Positions 6,356-14,891 are shown, counted from the first letter of the stretch. The stretch is DNA of 31,422 nt from CAZNGF01 sp964572855 (GCA_964572855.1 CAZNGF010000031.1:1-31422), one strand, 5' to 3'. Translations and numbers: made by a program. The notes: generated by a model not told the origin, from the letters alone.

Positions 6356-8944
6356 CTAAGTCCCCGTCAACTGCGCGTGCATGCGCTGCAGGAACGCCTG
6401 GCGGTCCTCGACCTTGACCAGGTCCATGCGGCCCTGCATCAGCAGGTGGAAGGCAAACGGGGACGGGGCCTTGACGACCTGGGCGGTGATGCGGATCCGA
6501 CCGCTTTTGATCTCGTTCAGCACGCGCTCGGCGTTGTCGATGTCCATGGCGTCCTCGAGCACCTCGCGATAGGCCTCGCGCAGGATCGGGAAGTAGGCGT
6601 CCATGCGCTCGATCACGTGCTGCAGGATAAAGGAGCGCATCTGCTGCGTGCCCACCGACTTGCGCCGCCCGCGGTAGGCGCGCAGGATCATGAAGGCGCG
6701 CGTGGCGCAGTGGCGAAAGCGGCGCCGCAGGATCTCGCTGCTCTTGAGCGCGTCCTCCACGGTTTCACGCAGGTCGCGCTTTTGCAGCAGGTTGACCGCG
6801 TCCATCACCTTGACAGAGCCCTCGTAGGCCACGTAGAAGCCGTGGTCGGTCAGGCTCAGCTCGACGTCGCGGTCCTCACGCCGGGCGATCAAGGAGGCCA
6901 CCGCGCGGCTGAGCACGTCGTTGACGCGCCGGCCGAAGAGCGTGTGAAACACGACCCAGGACTTGGCGCCCTCTTGGTAGTACTCGATCAGCACGCGGCG
7001 GCGGTGCGGGATGAGCGCGTAGCGGTGCTGTTCGTGGAAGTAGGCGTAGAGCGATTCCACCCCGCGCTCGTCCAGGGCGAGCTGGGCGCGCACGAAGTCC
7101 TTGATCTCCTCGGGCGGCGTCCCGGCCTCGAACAAATCGGCCAACTCCTGGCGGAAGTCCTGGATGTCCAGGGCGAGCTCGTAGCTCAAGGGGAGCATCT
7201 CGGAGTACCACGAGGGCACGGTGGGGTCGTGGTCGCCCGCGCCCTCGACCTGAACCGTCATGCCGCGGCTGTAGCGGAAGCGGAACGAATCGCCCCCGAG
7301 GACGAACACGTCTTTCTGACGCAGCTTCTCCAGAAACGCCTCTTCAATGTGGCCGATGGCCGTGTCGCCCTGTTTGACCGTGATATAGCTCTCGTCGGGG
7401 ATCGTGCCCACGTTGGTGTTGTAGATGACGCGGGCCAGCTTGCCGCGCTTGCCGACCACGCCCCGCTCGCGGTCGACGTAGACCTTGGCGTAGACGTGGC
7501 GATCCTCGAGTGAGGCGTACTCGCCCGCCAGGTAGTCGAGCGTCTTGTCGAAGTCGTCGCGGGAAAGCCCCGAGAAACTGTAGCTGCGCGTGGTCCACTC
7601 CCACAGGTCGTCGATGCCGCGCGGCCCGTCGAGCAGCAGGCCGAAGCTCTGCTGGGCCAGCACGTCCAGGCAGTTGCGCGGCAGGTGAATGCGGTCCAGC
7701 CGGCGCTCGAGCGCCGACTTGAGCATGACCGCGCACTCGACCAGGTCGTCGCGCCCGGTGACGACCACGCGCCCCTTGACGGTCTCGCTCAAACGGTGCC
7801 CCGAGCGGCCCACCCGCTGCAGCGCACGGATCACGCTCTTGGGCGAGCCCATCAGGATGACCAGGTCCACCGAGCCGATGTCCACGCCCAGCTCGAGCGA
7901 GGTCGAGGAGACCACGCACTTCATCTCGCCGGCCTTCAGGCGGCGCTCGATCGAGAAGCGCCGTTCTTTCGAGAGCGAGCTGTGATGGGCCCCGATGCGC
8001 TCGGCGTGCTTGGGGTAACGCTCCTTGAGCTCGTGGACGAGCCGCTCGGTCCCGCTGCGCGTGTTGGTGAACACGATGGTGGAACGGTGCCGGGCCATCA
8101 ACGCGCCAATCGTCTTGTAGAGGCTGCCGGTGAGCGCGCCGCCCGAAGCTTTGATGAAGTCGCGCACGGGGCTCACGACCTGCAGGTCCATGGGCCGGTC
8201 GAAGCGGGCGTCGACGATCGTGCAGTCCCGCCAGGGGTCGTCCAGGCCCTCGCCCAGCGCGCGCCCGTAGCGCCGGCCCACCAGGAAGCGGGCGATCTCC
8301 TCCAGCGGGCTGATGGTGGCCGACAGGCCCACGCGCGCGAAGTCGGTCTTTTCTTGCAGGCGCTCCAGCGAGAGGCTCAGGTGGACGCCGCGCTTGTTCT
8401 CGGCCAGCGCGTGGATCTCGTCCACGATGAGCCAGTCGAGCCGGCTCAGGTGCTCGGAGAACTTGGGCGAGCTGAGCACGATGGCAAACGACTCGGGCGT
8501 CGTGATCAGGATGTGCGGCGGCTTCTTGAGCATGCGCGCCTTCTGGCTGGCGGTCGTGTCCCCGGTGCGCACCTGGACGCGAATCCCCAGGTCGCCTTCG
8601 GCGCGCTCGGCCAGCGCGCGCAGCGGCTCGGTCAGGTTGCGCTCGATGTCGTTGCTGAGCGCTTTCAGCGGCGAAATGTAGGTGCAATAGACGCGCTCGG
8701 CCAGCGCGTCCCGCTCGGAGAGCGCGACCAGTTCGTTCAGGATGGCCAGGAAGGCCGAAAGCGTCTTGCCCGTCCCGGTGGGCGCGGCGATCAGGCAGTT
8801 CTCGCGCCGGTGGATGAGCGGGATCGCCCCGCGCTGCGGCGGGCTGAATTTTTCGAAGGTCTCGCCGAACCAGTCCCGCACCAGCGGGCGGAGCAAGGCG
8901 TAGACGTCCTCGTCGCGGTACGACTGTCGCTGCAAGGTGATCAT
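6356..8944 (-). CDS. lhr: Lhr-type superfamily 2 DNA helicase (short, Lhr-core)
   Basis: An ATP-dependent 3'-5' helicase of the Lhr family, involved in DNA repair in the systems studied. The 862-residue product has the Q motif (SPPQ, 34-37), Walker A APTGTGKT (54-61, Lys60), Walker B DEIH (175-178), motif III SAT (208-210), and a RecA2 domain with SSTSLELGVDIG and QRVGRSGH. After that come a winged-helix and the Lhr C-terminal region, ending at the size of the 'Lhr-core'; it lacks the extra C-terminal half of E. coli Lhr (over 1500 residues). I chose ATG 8944 because the conserved protein starts there (YALLRPLVRDWFGETF); GGGGTG is a weak ribosome site. The gene is divergent from the nuclease-like gene at 9073, leaving about 128 bp of shared control region. 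Confidence 0.93.
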   Translation of the reverse strand: MITLQRQSYRDEDVYALLRPLVRDWFGETFEKFSPPQRGAIPLIHRRENCLIAAPTGTGKTLSAFLAILNELVALSERDALAERVYCTYISPLKALSNDIERNLTEPLRALAERAEGDLGIRVQVRTGDTTASQKARMLKKPPHILITTPESFAIVLSSPKFSEHLSRLDWLIVDEIHALAENKRGVHLSLSLERLQEKTDFARVGLSATISPLEEIARFLVGRRYGRALGEGLDDPWRDCTIVDARFDRPMDLQVVSPVRDFIKASGGALTGSLYKTIGALMARHRSTIVFTNTRSGTERLVHELKERYPKHAERIGAHHSSLSKERRFSIERRLKAGEMKCVVSSTSLELGVDIGSVDLVILMGSPKSVIRALQRVGRSGHRLSETVKGRVVVTGRDDLVECAVMLKSALERRLDRIHLPRNCLDVLAQQSFGLLLDGPRGIDDLWEWTTRSYSFSGLSRDDFDKTLDYLAGEYASLEDRHVYAKVYVDRERGVVGKRGKLARVIYNTNVGTIPDESYITVKQGDTAIGHIEEAFLEKLRQKDVFVLGGDSFRFRYSRGMTVQVEGAGDHDPTVPSWYSEMLPLSYELALDIQDFRQELADLFEAGTPPEEIKDFVRAQLALDERGVESLYAYFHEQHRYALIPHRRRVLIEYYQEGAKSWVVFHTLFGRRVNDVLSRAVASLIARREDRDVELSLTDHGFYVAYEGSVKVMDAVNLLQKRDLRETVEDALKSSEILRRRFRHCATRAFMILRAYRGRRKSVGTQQMRSFILQHVIERMDAYFPILREAYREVLEDAMDIDNAERVLNEIKSGRIRITAQVVKAPSPFAFHLLMQGRMDLVKVEDRQAFLQRMHAQLTGT

Positions 8945-9072
8945 GGGCACCCCGTGCGTTCCAGCGTACGGGACGGACCCCGCCTGGGCGACCTCGGCAG
9001 CGCCCACGCATCACCCCGCCCGACGGGCTTGCGCCCTAACATGGCCACAGACTGACGCAGGGGGGATGGTCC

Positions 9073-9597
9073 ATGCGGGAATTTATGCTGCTGTTCTTCG
9101 TCGTGCTGGGCCTGTGGGCGGGCTTCGTCCTGCTGGAGCGCGAGTCGCAAGCGCCCTGGCCGGGGCTCACGTCGGACTTGACCGTCAATCGCGCCGTGGC
9201 CTTGCGGATCGTGGACGGGGACACGCTGCGCGTGATCTGGCCGGACGGGCCCGCGCTGCCCGAGCGGGTCGAGCTCTACCTCGCGGACGCGCCCGAGGGG
9301 GACGGGTGTTTCGCGGACGAGGCCACGGCCTTCGCCGAAGACGCGCTCTTTGGCCAAACCCTTTGGATCGCTCACCAGGGGCGCGTGGTCGAGGGCGAGG
9401 GGGGCAGGGCCCTGCTGGGTTGGGTGTTCACGGACCCCAAGCGGCTCGAGCTCTGGCAGGTCCGGCTGCTGGGCGCGGGGATGGCACGAATGCGGGCAAC
9501 ACACCCGGAAGTCAAGCCCTTTGAACGCGAGTTGGGGGCCGTGGCGGTGCAAGCGCGCGAAAGCGGCAGGGGGCTTTGGGGCGCCTGCGCGGACTGA
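9073..9597 (+). CDS. Membrane-anchored thermonuclease-fold protein, catalytic Arg replaced
   Basis: A 174-residue protein with one N-terminal membrane segment (residues 3-21) and a staphylococcal-nuclease-like (TNase) domain outside the membrane. Recognisable parts are RIVDGDTLRV (45-54; Asp50 matches SNase Asp21), the ADAPE strand (71-75; Asp72 and Glu75 match Asp40 and Glu43), GR at 111-112 (Arg87) and the C-terminal ESGRGLWG. At the place of catalytic Arg35 this protein has Glu67 (VELYLADAPE against FRLLLVDTPE). The alignment is ungapped, so the loss seems real. Activity may be reduced or altered. The ATG has a GGGGGGA ribosome site. It converges with cdc48, whose stop codon is two bases beyond its end. 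Confidence 0.8.
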   Translation: MREFMLLFFVVLGLWAGFVLLERESQAPWPGLTSDLTVNRAVALRIVDGDTLRVIWPDGPALPERVELYLADAPEGDGCFADEATAFAEDALFGQTLWIAHQGRVVEGEGGRALLGWVFTDPKRLELWQVRLLGAGMARMRATHPEVKPFERELGAVAVQARESGRGLWGACAD

Positions 9598-9599
9598 GC

Positions 9600-11738
9600 T
9601 CAGGCCGCGGACGCCTTGTCGGAGGCCATTTGCGCACGCACGCGCTCCAGGATCGACTTGAAGTCGTCCTTGCCCAGCACGAGCGCCTCCAGCTCGCCCC
9701 GGCCGCCGGCCCGGACGTACTCGCGAATGCAGGCCATAGCCGCCTCGCGGCACACGAACGCGATCTGCGAACCGTTGAACCCTTCGGCGTCGAGCGCCAG
9801 CTCCTCCCAATCGACCCCCTCGGCCAGCGGCAGGTGGCGCGCGTGCACCTCGAAGATGGCCACGCGGTCGACTAAGTCCGGCAACTGGGTTTCCAGGTGC
9901 AGCTCGAGCCGGCCGGGCCGCAGCAGCGCGGGGTCGATCAGGTCTTTGCGGTTGGTGGCGCCGATGACCGTGACGCCGCGCAGGCCCTCGATGCCGTCCA
10001 GCTCGGTGAGCAGTTGGCTCGTGACGCGGTCGGCCACGTCGTTGAGGCTTAGGCCGCGCGCGCCGGCTAACGCGTCCAACTCGTCGATGAACACGATGCA
10101 GGGGGATGCGCGCCGGGCGCGGCGGAACAGGTCGCGCACGTGCTTCTCGGAGTCGCCGATCCACTTGGACAAGAGCTCGGGCCCCTTGATCGAGATGAAG
10201 TTGACACCGCACTCGTTGGCCACGGCCTGCGCCAGCAGCGTCTTGCCCGTGCCGGGCGGGCCGTGCAACAGGATGCCGGCGTTGGCGCGCAGGTCGAAGC
10301 GGTCGAACGCCTCGCGGTATTGCTGCGGCCACTCGATGGCCTGCTTGAGCCGTTCTTTCACCGCGGCCAGGCCGCCCACGTCGGCCCAGTGGACGGACGG
10401 GACCTCGACGAACACCTCGCGCATGGCCGAGGGCTCGATCTCGGTCAGGGCGGCCTCGAAGTCGTCCCACTCCACGCGCAGGTTGAACAGGGTCTCGTAG
10501 GAGAGCTCGACCGCCTCCAGGTCGAGGTCCGGCAGGGCGCGGCGCAGCGCCTTCATGGCCGCCTCGCGCGCCAGCGACTCCAAATCCGCCCCCACGAAGC
10601 CGTGCGTGGCCTGCGCCAGCCGCTCGAGGTCCACGCCCTCGCCCAGCGGCATGCCGCGCGTGTGGATCTTCAGGACCTCGAGCCGCCCCTGGGCGTCGGG
10701 GATCGGCACGGTGAGCTCGCGGTCGAAGCGCCCGGGCCGCCGCAGCGCCGGGTCGAGCGCGTCGGGGATGTTGGTGGCCCCGATCACGACGATCTGTTCG
10801 CGCTGCTCGAGCCCGTCCATCAGCGCCAAGAGTTGGGACACGACGCGCTTTTCCACCTCGCCGGAGACCTCGGCGCGCTTGGGCGTGAGCGCGTCGATCT
10901 CGTCGATGAACAGGATGGCCGGCTGGTTGCGCTTGGCCTCGTTGAACACCTTGCGCAGGTTAGCCTCCGACTGGCCGTAGAACATGCTCAGCACCTCGGG
11001 GCCAGCGATCGAGATGAAGTAGGCCTCGGTCTCGTTGGCCAACGCGCGCGCGATGAGCGTCTTGCCCGTGCCCGGCGGGCCGTAGAGCAGCACGCCCTTG
11101 GGCGGCTCGATGCCGAGCTGGTCGAACAACTGCGGGTACTTGAGCGGGAGCTCGATCATCTCGCGGATGCGGTCGAGCTGGCGCCGCAGCCCGCCGATGT
11201 CCTCGTAGGACACGCCGCGCCGGCGCGGGACGTCCTCGCCGGGCTCGTCGCGCTCGCGCACCCGGATGCCCGTGTCGGCAGAAACGAGCACGATGCCGCC
11301 CGGATCGGTCTCTTGGACCTCGAAGTTCTGGAAGCCCGCGCCGAACAGGTTGACGCGCACCTGGTCGCCTTGCTGCACCGGCATGTTGAGCAGCGACTTC
11401 TTCAGGTAGGCAGGGTTGTGCGCCCCGGAGCGCGAGCTGACCGTGAGCGGCAGCAACGAGACGCGCTGCGCGCTCTTGGCCTGGGCGCGTTCGACCCGGA
11501 CCCCGGCGCCCAACTTGACCTTGGCGTTGGCCCGCAGCACGCCGTCCATCTGGATGAGTCCTTGGCTGCGGTCGTCGGGGCGGGTGGGCAACGCCTTGGC
11601 GGCCGCCGTGCGCGCGCCGAGGATCTTAACCACGTCGCCCGCGTCGATCCCCAGCTCGTCCATCACGCCGGGGTCGATGCGGGCCAAGCCGCGCCCGACG
11701 TCCTCCGAGGGCGCCTCGCTGACCTTCAGTTCAACCAA
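9600..11738 (-). CDS. Cdc48/p97/VAT-family double AAA+ ATPase
   Basis: A 712-residue unfoldase of the Cdc48 family, an assembly that pulls proteins apart using ATP. An N-terminal double-psi barrel region (VELKVSEAPSEDVGRGLARID, about 1-165) is followed by AAA domain D1 with GPPGTGKT at 220-227, IDEIDA (DE 279-280) and RRPGRF, then D2 with GPPGTGKT at 493-500, IDELDA (DE 552-553) and LRPGR. Pore-loop aromatics are present in both (MFYG, KWIG). The C-terminus (MASDKASAA) has no HbYX motif for docking to a 20S proteasome. I chose TTG 11738 since GAGGCG precedes it and VELKVSEA is the family's N-terminus. It lies 76 bp downstream of hsp20 on the same strand, likely one proteostasis operon. The family is standard in archaea and patchy in bacteria. 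Confidence 0.94.
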   Translation of the reverse strand: MVELKVSEAPSEDVGRGLARIDPGVMDELGIDAGDVVKILGARTAAAKALPTRPDDRSQGLIQMDGVLRANAKVKLGAGVRVERAQAKSAQRVSLLPLTVSSRSGAHNPAYLKKSLLNMPVQQGDQVRVNLFGAGFQNFEVQETDPGGIVLVSADTGIRVRERDEPGEDVPRRRGVSYEDIGGLRRQLDRIREMIELPLKYPQLFDQLGIEPPKGVLLYGPPGTGKTLIARALANETEAYFISIAGPEVLSMFYGQSEANLRKVFNEAKRNQPAILFIDEIDALTPKRAEVSGEVEKRVVSQLLALMDGLEQREQIVVIGATNIPDALDPALRRPGRFDRELTVPIPDAQGRLEVLKIHTRGMPLGEGVDLERLAQATHGFVGADLESLAREAAMKALRRALPDLDLEAVELSYETLFNLRVEWDDFEAALTEIEPSAMREVFVEVPSVHWADVGGLAAVKERLKQAIEWPQQYREAFDRFDLRANAGILLHGPPGTGKTLLAQAVANECGVNFISIKGPELLSKWIGDSEKHVRDLFRRARRASPCIVFIDELDALAGARGLSLNDVADRVTSQLLTELDGIEGLRGVTVIGATNRKDLIDPALLRPGRLELHLETQLPDLVDRVAIFEVHARHLPLAEGVDWEELALDAEGFNGSQIAFVCREAAMACIREYVRAGGRGELEALVLGKDDFKSILERVRAQMASDKASAA

Positions 11739-11814
11739 TGTTTCGCCTCGTTCCACGCTTGGATGCCAACCGGTCCGCACCCCCGGTCGCCGCCTTGCGA
11801 CCGCGGTCGATGCG

Positions 11815-12327
11815 CTATTCCGCCGCGCCGGATGGGCCCTTCTTGAGCTGGATCTTCAAAATGCCGTTCTTGAACTGGTAGTCGGGCGTCTGGCTCACGC
11901 CCTCGGGGACCGGGATCCGCTTCTCGTAGGTGCCGCCGTGTGATTCGGCCCGCAGGGTGAGGACCCCCTCCTTCATCTGCACGTCGATGTGCTCGGACTC
12001 GACGCCGGGCAGCTCGACGTAGATCAATACCTCGTCGCCCTCGTCGAACACGTCGACGGCGGGTTCGCGCTGGCCCGCGGATTCGGCCTTCTCTCCGGAC
12101 TTCTCGGCGCGCTTGCGCCGGGTCCCGGTCGAGCCGCCCCCGAACCCCTCACCGGGTGAACCGAACAGGTCCTCGAACCCGCTCTCGCTGAACATCTCCT
12201 CGCTCTTTTCGACCACCTTCTGCATGAAGCGCGTCATCGAGCGGCCCAGGTCCTCCAGCGCGTCCTCCAGGCTCTCGTCGTCGCGTCGGCTGCGTCGGTC
12301 TTCGTCGCGGTCGTTTTGGTCAGTCAT
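11815..12327 (-). CDS. hsp20: Small heat-shock protein Hsp20
   Basis: A 170-residue small heat-shock protein that holds unfolding proteins in the cytoplasm. The N-terminal part is highly charged, with an RDDE-rich first 25 residues and a helix EDALEDLGRSMTRFMQKV, then a Gly-rich stretch and a basic/charged linker. The alpha-crystallin domain covers about 85-165 (VDVFDEGDEVLIYVELPGV, GVLTLRAES, YEKRIPVPEGV, NGILKIQLKK). The IxI-type tail motif is not obvious. ATG 12327 has AAGGAGA seven bases upstream; an ATG 18 bases earlier lies too close to the -10 box. Together with cdc48 it forms a likely two-gene operon. A heat-regulated operator was not found. Confidence 0.93.
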   Translation of the reverse strand: MTDQNDRDEDRRSRRDDESLEDALEDLGRSMTRFMQKVVEKSEEMFSESGFEDLFGSPGEGFGGGSTGTRRKRAEKSGEKAESAGQREPAVDVFDEGDEVLIYVELPGVESEHIDVQMKEGVLTLRAESHGGTYEKRIPVPEGVSQTPDYQFKNGILKIQLKKGPSGAAE

Positions 12328-12345
12328 GACGATCTCCTTATCCAT

Positions 12346-12375
12346 ATTGTAACAGTGTGACGCGACGCCGTCCAA
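12346..12375 (-). promoter_or_regulatory. hsp20-cdc48 promoter with extended -10
   Basis: On the minus strand TGTTACAAT (12346-12354) is an extended -10 element 18 bases before the hsp20 ATG. A weak -35, TTGGAC (12370-12375), lies at 18 bp spacing. No CIRCE-like inverted repeat is visible. Confidence 0.55.
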
Positions 12376-12462
12376 GCGAACGCGTGCCGCTTTTGGCGCC
12401 ACGCGTCGTGCGCAGCCGGGGGGGGCGTGATGGGGATCATGATAGGAGTGGGAATCGTTCGC

Positions 12463-12491
12463 TTGACAGGGCGTAAGGCCCCATCTATACT
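12463..12491 (+). promoter_or_regulatory. perR promoter, consensus, leaderless start
   Basis: TTGACA (12463-12468), 17 bp, TATACT (12486-12491); the ATG begins at 12498, exactly where transcription should start. No Shine-Dalgarno sequence is present between. No PerR-box-like palindrome was recognised. Confidence 0.8.
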
Positions 12492-12497
12492 AAAGCC

Positions 12498-12878
12498 ATG
12501 CGCATGACCGGGCAACGTCGCGCCATTCTGGACGCCCTGCAGGGCGACACCACCCACCCGACCGCGGACGTGGTGTACCAGCGCGTCAAGCGGGAACAGC
12601 CGCACATCAGCCTGGGCACGGTGTATCGCAACCTGAAGAAGCTGGCCGACGAGGGGCACATCCTGGAAATCGAGATGCCCGACGGCCCGAACTGTTACGA
12701 CTTTCGCACCGAGCAGCACTACCACTTCCGCTGCGAGGCCTGCGAGGCCGTGTGCGACGTGGATCACCCCTATCAAATTCAGTTACACGAACCGCTCAAA
12801 CAGGCGGGCTTCCAAGTCCGCGGGCACGAGATTTTCTTCTACGGCCAGTGCCCGGCCTGCGCCGGCAACGCGCACTGA
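12498..12878 (+). CDS. perR: PerR-type Fur-family regulator
   Basis: A 126-residue metal-dependent repressor. The winged helix is 1-75 (HPTADVVYQRV, SLGTVYRNLKKL as recognition helix) and the dimerisation domain follows. The residues that bind the regulatory Fe/Mn in Bacillus PerR all have counterparts: His20, Asp68 (NCYDF), His74 and His76 (QHYH) and Asp87. Two CxxC pairs (Cys79/82 and Cys118/121) form the structural zinc site. This combination favours peroxide sensing over iron (Fur) or zinc (Zur) sensing. ATG 12498 sits at the predicted transcription start, so the mRNA is likely leaderless; the internal ATG at 12504 is a less likely start. It is divergent from hsp20. Its regulon cannot be seen here. 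Confidence 0.88.
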   Translation: MRMTGQRRAILDALQGDTTHPTADVVYQRVKREQPHISLGTVYRNLKKLADEGHILEIEMPDGPNCYDFRTEQHYHFRCEACEAVCDVDHPYQIQLHEPLKQAGFQVRGHEIFFYGQCPACAGNAH

Positions 12879-12883
12879 GCAAG

Positions 12884-12902
12884 CCGTCAGAGACTCTAAC
12901 GG
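12884..12902 (+). terminator. Possible weak terminator after perR
   Basis: CCGTCAGAG and CTCTAACGG form a stem with one mismatch and a very tight loop (the innermost pairs must open), followed by ACCCCTTTTCTT. It begins five bases past the perR stop. The stem is weak, so this is tentative. Confidence 0.35.
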
Positions 12903-13009
12903 AACCCCTTTTCTTGATCCGTCGTTGTTTGCGAAAGCGAAGGATCCCCTCCAAATGCGGAAGAACCCTCGGTCTGTCGGCCTCAAGATGACCTGCCTGC
13001 ACAGGTTTG

Positions 13010-14140
13010 TTAGGCGCTCTGAGACGAACCGGACGAGACCAGCGAGACAGGCGTTTGCTCCCGGGCAGGCGCGTGATCCGATCGCAACGCTGCGCGTATG
13101 ACGCCACCGCCCCATACCCGCTGGTCGCGGTAGAAAACCGCCAACTGCCCCGGCGTGACGGCGCGCTGTGGCTGCTCGAAGCGGAGCTCGACGCGCGCCC
13201 CCCGACGGACGAGTGTGGCCGGCAACAGCGGACCCCGGTAGCGGATCTTGACCCCCACGGACACCGGCTCTCGGGGCGGCTCATGCAGCCAGTTCACCTC
13301 GTCGGCCGCCAAACCGGGGACGTAGAGATGCTCCTCGGGACCGACTATGAGCCGGTTGCGTCCGGCGTCGAACCCCACGACGTAGGACCGCTCCCCCAGG
13401 CTCACGTTGAGGCCGCGGCGCTGGCCGATCGTGTAGAAGGGGAGCCCGTCGTGTTCGCCCAAAACGTTCCCGTCCGGGTCGACGATCTCGCCGGGCTGAA
13501 TCGTCTCGGGAGCGTGCCGCCTGAGGAAAGCGCGGTAGTCGCCGCGCGGCAGGAAGCACAGGTCCTGGCTCTCGGGCTTGCGGGCCGAGACGAGCCCGTG
13601 CTCGCGCGCCAGGGCCCAGACGTCGTGCTTGAGCATCCCGCCCACCGGGAAGCGGATTCGACCCAGGCGCGCGGGGTCGAGCCCGTAGAGGAAGTAGGAT
13701 TGGTCCTTAAACGGGTCAGCGCCCCGCAGGAGCGCGTCCTCCCCGTCCACCGCTTCGACGCGCGCGTGGTGGCCCGTCACCAGCACGTCGCAGTCGAGCC
13801 GCTCCATGGCCTCCAGCAGGAGCGGGAAGCGCACCAGCCGGTTGCAGTGGCCGCACGGGCTCGGCGTCAGCCCGCTCAGGTAGTCCTCGACGAACGGGTC
13901 CACCACGGCGGCCTTGAAATCCGTCCCGCAGTCGAGCAGGTGGTGCGTGATTCCCAACTGCGCCGCCACGGTCCGCACCTCGAGCGAGCAGCACTCGTTG
14001 TACGGTTCGACCCGGTTTTCGTAGGACCACAAATTGAGCGTGGCACCCACGACCTCGTATCCCTGTCGCTGGACGAGCAGTGCGGCCACCGAGCTGTCGA
14101 CGCCGCCGCTCATCGCCACCAGGGCGCGCTTGTGTGCCAT
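13010..14140 (-). CDS. mnmA: tRNA-specific 2-thiouridylase MnmA
   Basis: Adds sulfur to the wobble uridine of tRNA-Lys, Glu and Gln, using ATP and a persulfide relay. The 376-residue product has the PP-loop SGGVDSS (11-17), the region SPCGHCN with the nucleophile Cys99, and the second catalytic Cys195 in SQDLCF. The PFKDQSYFLY segment, the FYTIGQRRGLNV motif and the C-terminal beta-barrel are also present. Length is normal. ATG 14140 has no ribosome site (six C residues precede it), but TATAAT ends six bases upstream, so the transcript is likely leaderless. It is divergent from the membrane-anchored gene at 14280. Confidence 0.96.
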   Translation of the reverse strand: MAHKRALVAMSGGVDSSVAALLVQRQGYEVVGATLNLWSYENRVEPYNECCSLEVRTVAAQLGITHHLLDCGTDFKAAVVDPFVEDYLSGLTPSPCGHCNRLVRFPLLLEAMERLDCDVLVTGHHARVEAVDGEDALLRGADPFKDQSYFLYGLDPARLGRIRFPVGGMLKHDVWALAREHGLVSARKPESQDLCFLPRGDYRAFLRRHAPETIQPGEIVDPDGNVLGEHDGLPFYTIGQRRGLNVSLGERSYVVGFDAGRNRLIVGPEEHLYVPGLAADEVNWLHEPPREPVSVGVKIRYRGPLLPATLVRRGARVELRFEQPQRAVTPGQLAVFYRDQRVWGGGVIRAALRSDHAPAREQTPVSLVSSGSSQSA

Positions 14141-14146
14141 GGGGGG

Positions 14147-14152
14147 ATTATA
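14147..14152 (-). promoter_or_regulatory. mnmA -10 box, leaderless start
   Basis: A perfect TATAAT on the minus strand lies six bases before the mnmA ATG; the spacer is CCCCCC, which excludes a Shine-Dalgarno site. No good -35 is found at 16-18 bp (ATGATG is the best). Confidence 0.6.
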
Positions 14153-14228
14153 ACGACGCGCGCGCCGGTCATCATCCCTTCGGGCTTTGGGAACGATCTA
14201 GCCGCTGCGGATGACTTGCCACCCGCCC

Positions 14229-14258
14229 TTGACACACACGGCGCCGGTGGCGTACAAC
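14229..14258 (+). promoter_or_regulatory. Promoter of the membrane-anchored unknown gene
   Basis: TTGACA (14229-14234), 18 bp, TACAAC (14253-14258); transcription would start near 14265, giving a leader that holds the GGAGGGG ribosome site. Confidence 0.6.
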
Positions 14259-14279
14259 TCAAGCGGAACGGAGGGGTTT

Positions 14280-14837
14280 ATGGACAATCTGAAGCTCTGG
14301 GCGCTCATCCTCGGGTTGGTGGCGGTGCTGGTCTCGGGCGCCGTGCTGTTCACGACCATGTCGGTCCGATCCACGAACGCCACGCGCGTCGAGCGGGCCG
14401 AGCCGGCCGGCGAAATCGCCCTGCCGGAAACCGTGCCCGGCATGGTGCAGCAGGAATCGCTGCCGCAGGTCGACCCGCTTTTCGAGGGCGAGACGTACTC
14501 GACGCACGCCTCCTACGCGCCCGAGGCCGGATCGACCTTTGCCGCGCGGGTCGCGCGCGTGGGCGCGGCGGCCTACCACTTCGAGTCAAGCGGGAAAATC
14601 GAGTCCGCCCTCCAGGTGCTGAGCTTGGGAAACCCGCTTGAGTCGATGGATTTTCGCGGACAGACCGTGCTCAAGACCGAGGACCCCGCGGCCGGCCAGG
14701 TCGTCCTGTTCTGGGACCGGGGCAGCGCGCTGGTCCAGGTATTGGCGGTGGGCGTGTCCGGCGAAGCGTTCGACATGAGCGCGATTCGGGCCGCCGGGCT
14801 CACCGTGCTCGAGGCCGTGATCGAAGGGGCGCGTTGA
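14280..14837 (+). CDS. Membrane-anchored protein of unknown function
   Basis: I do not recognise this 185-residue protein. Residues 5-24 (KLWALILGLVAVLVSGAVLF) form one membrane helix or uncleaved signal anchor. A linker rich in Glu/Pro follows to about residue 65, then a soluble domain of about 110 residues with repeated beta/alpha character (FAARVARVGAAAYHF, GKIESALQVLSLG, AAGQVVLFWDRGSALVQVLAVGVSG) that should face outside. No Cys for lipidation and no catalytic motif are seen. ATG 14280 has GGAGGGG close upstream, which excludes the earlier ATG at 14211 that lies before the promoter. It is monocistronic and converges with the hydrolase gene. Confidence 0.75.
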   Translation: MDNLKLWALILGLVAVLVSGAVLFTTMSVRSTNATRVERAEPAGEIALPETVPGMVQQESLPQVDPLFEGETYSTHASYAPEAGSTFAARVARVGAAAYHFESSGKIESALQVLSLGNPLESMDFRGQTVLKTEDPAAGQVVLFWDRGSALVQVLAVGVSGEAFDMSAIRAAGLTVLEAVIEGAR

Positions 14838-14891
14838 CGCGCGCGGCGGGCGCCGCTTCAAAGTCAAACCACGGCGCCTGAGCACCTTTCG

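Noticed and set aside
7344..9014. 556-codon open frame on the minus strand in another frame of lhr
   Set aside because: Out-of-frame reading of the helicase, rich in Arg/Ala/Pro, no motif.
10140..11846. 568-codon open frame on the plus strand opposite cdc48
   Set aside because: Shadow of a confidently identified AAA ATPase; low-complexity composition, no domain.
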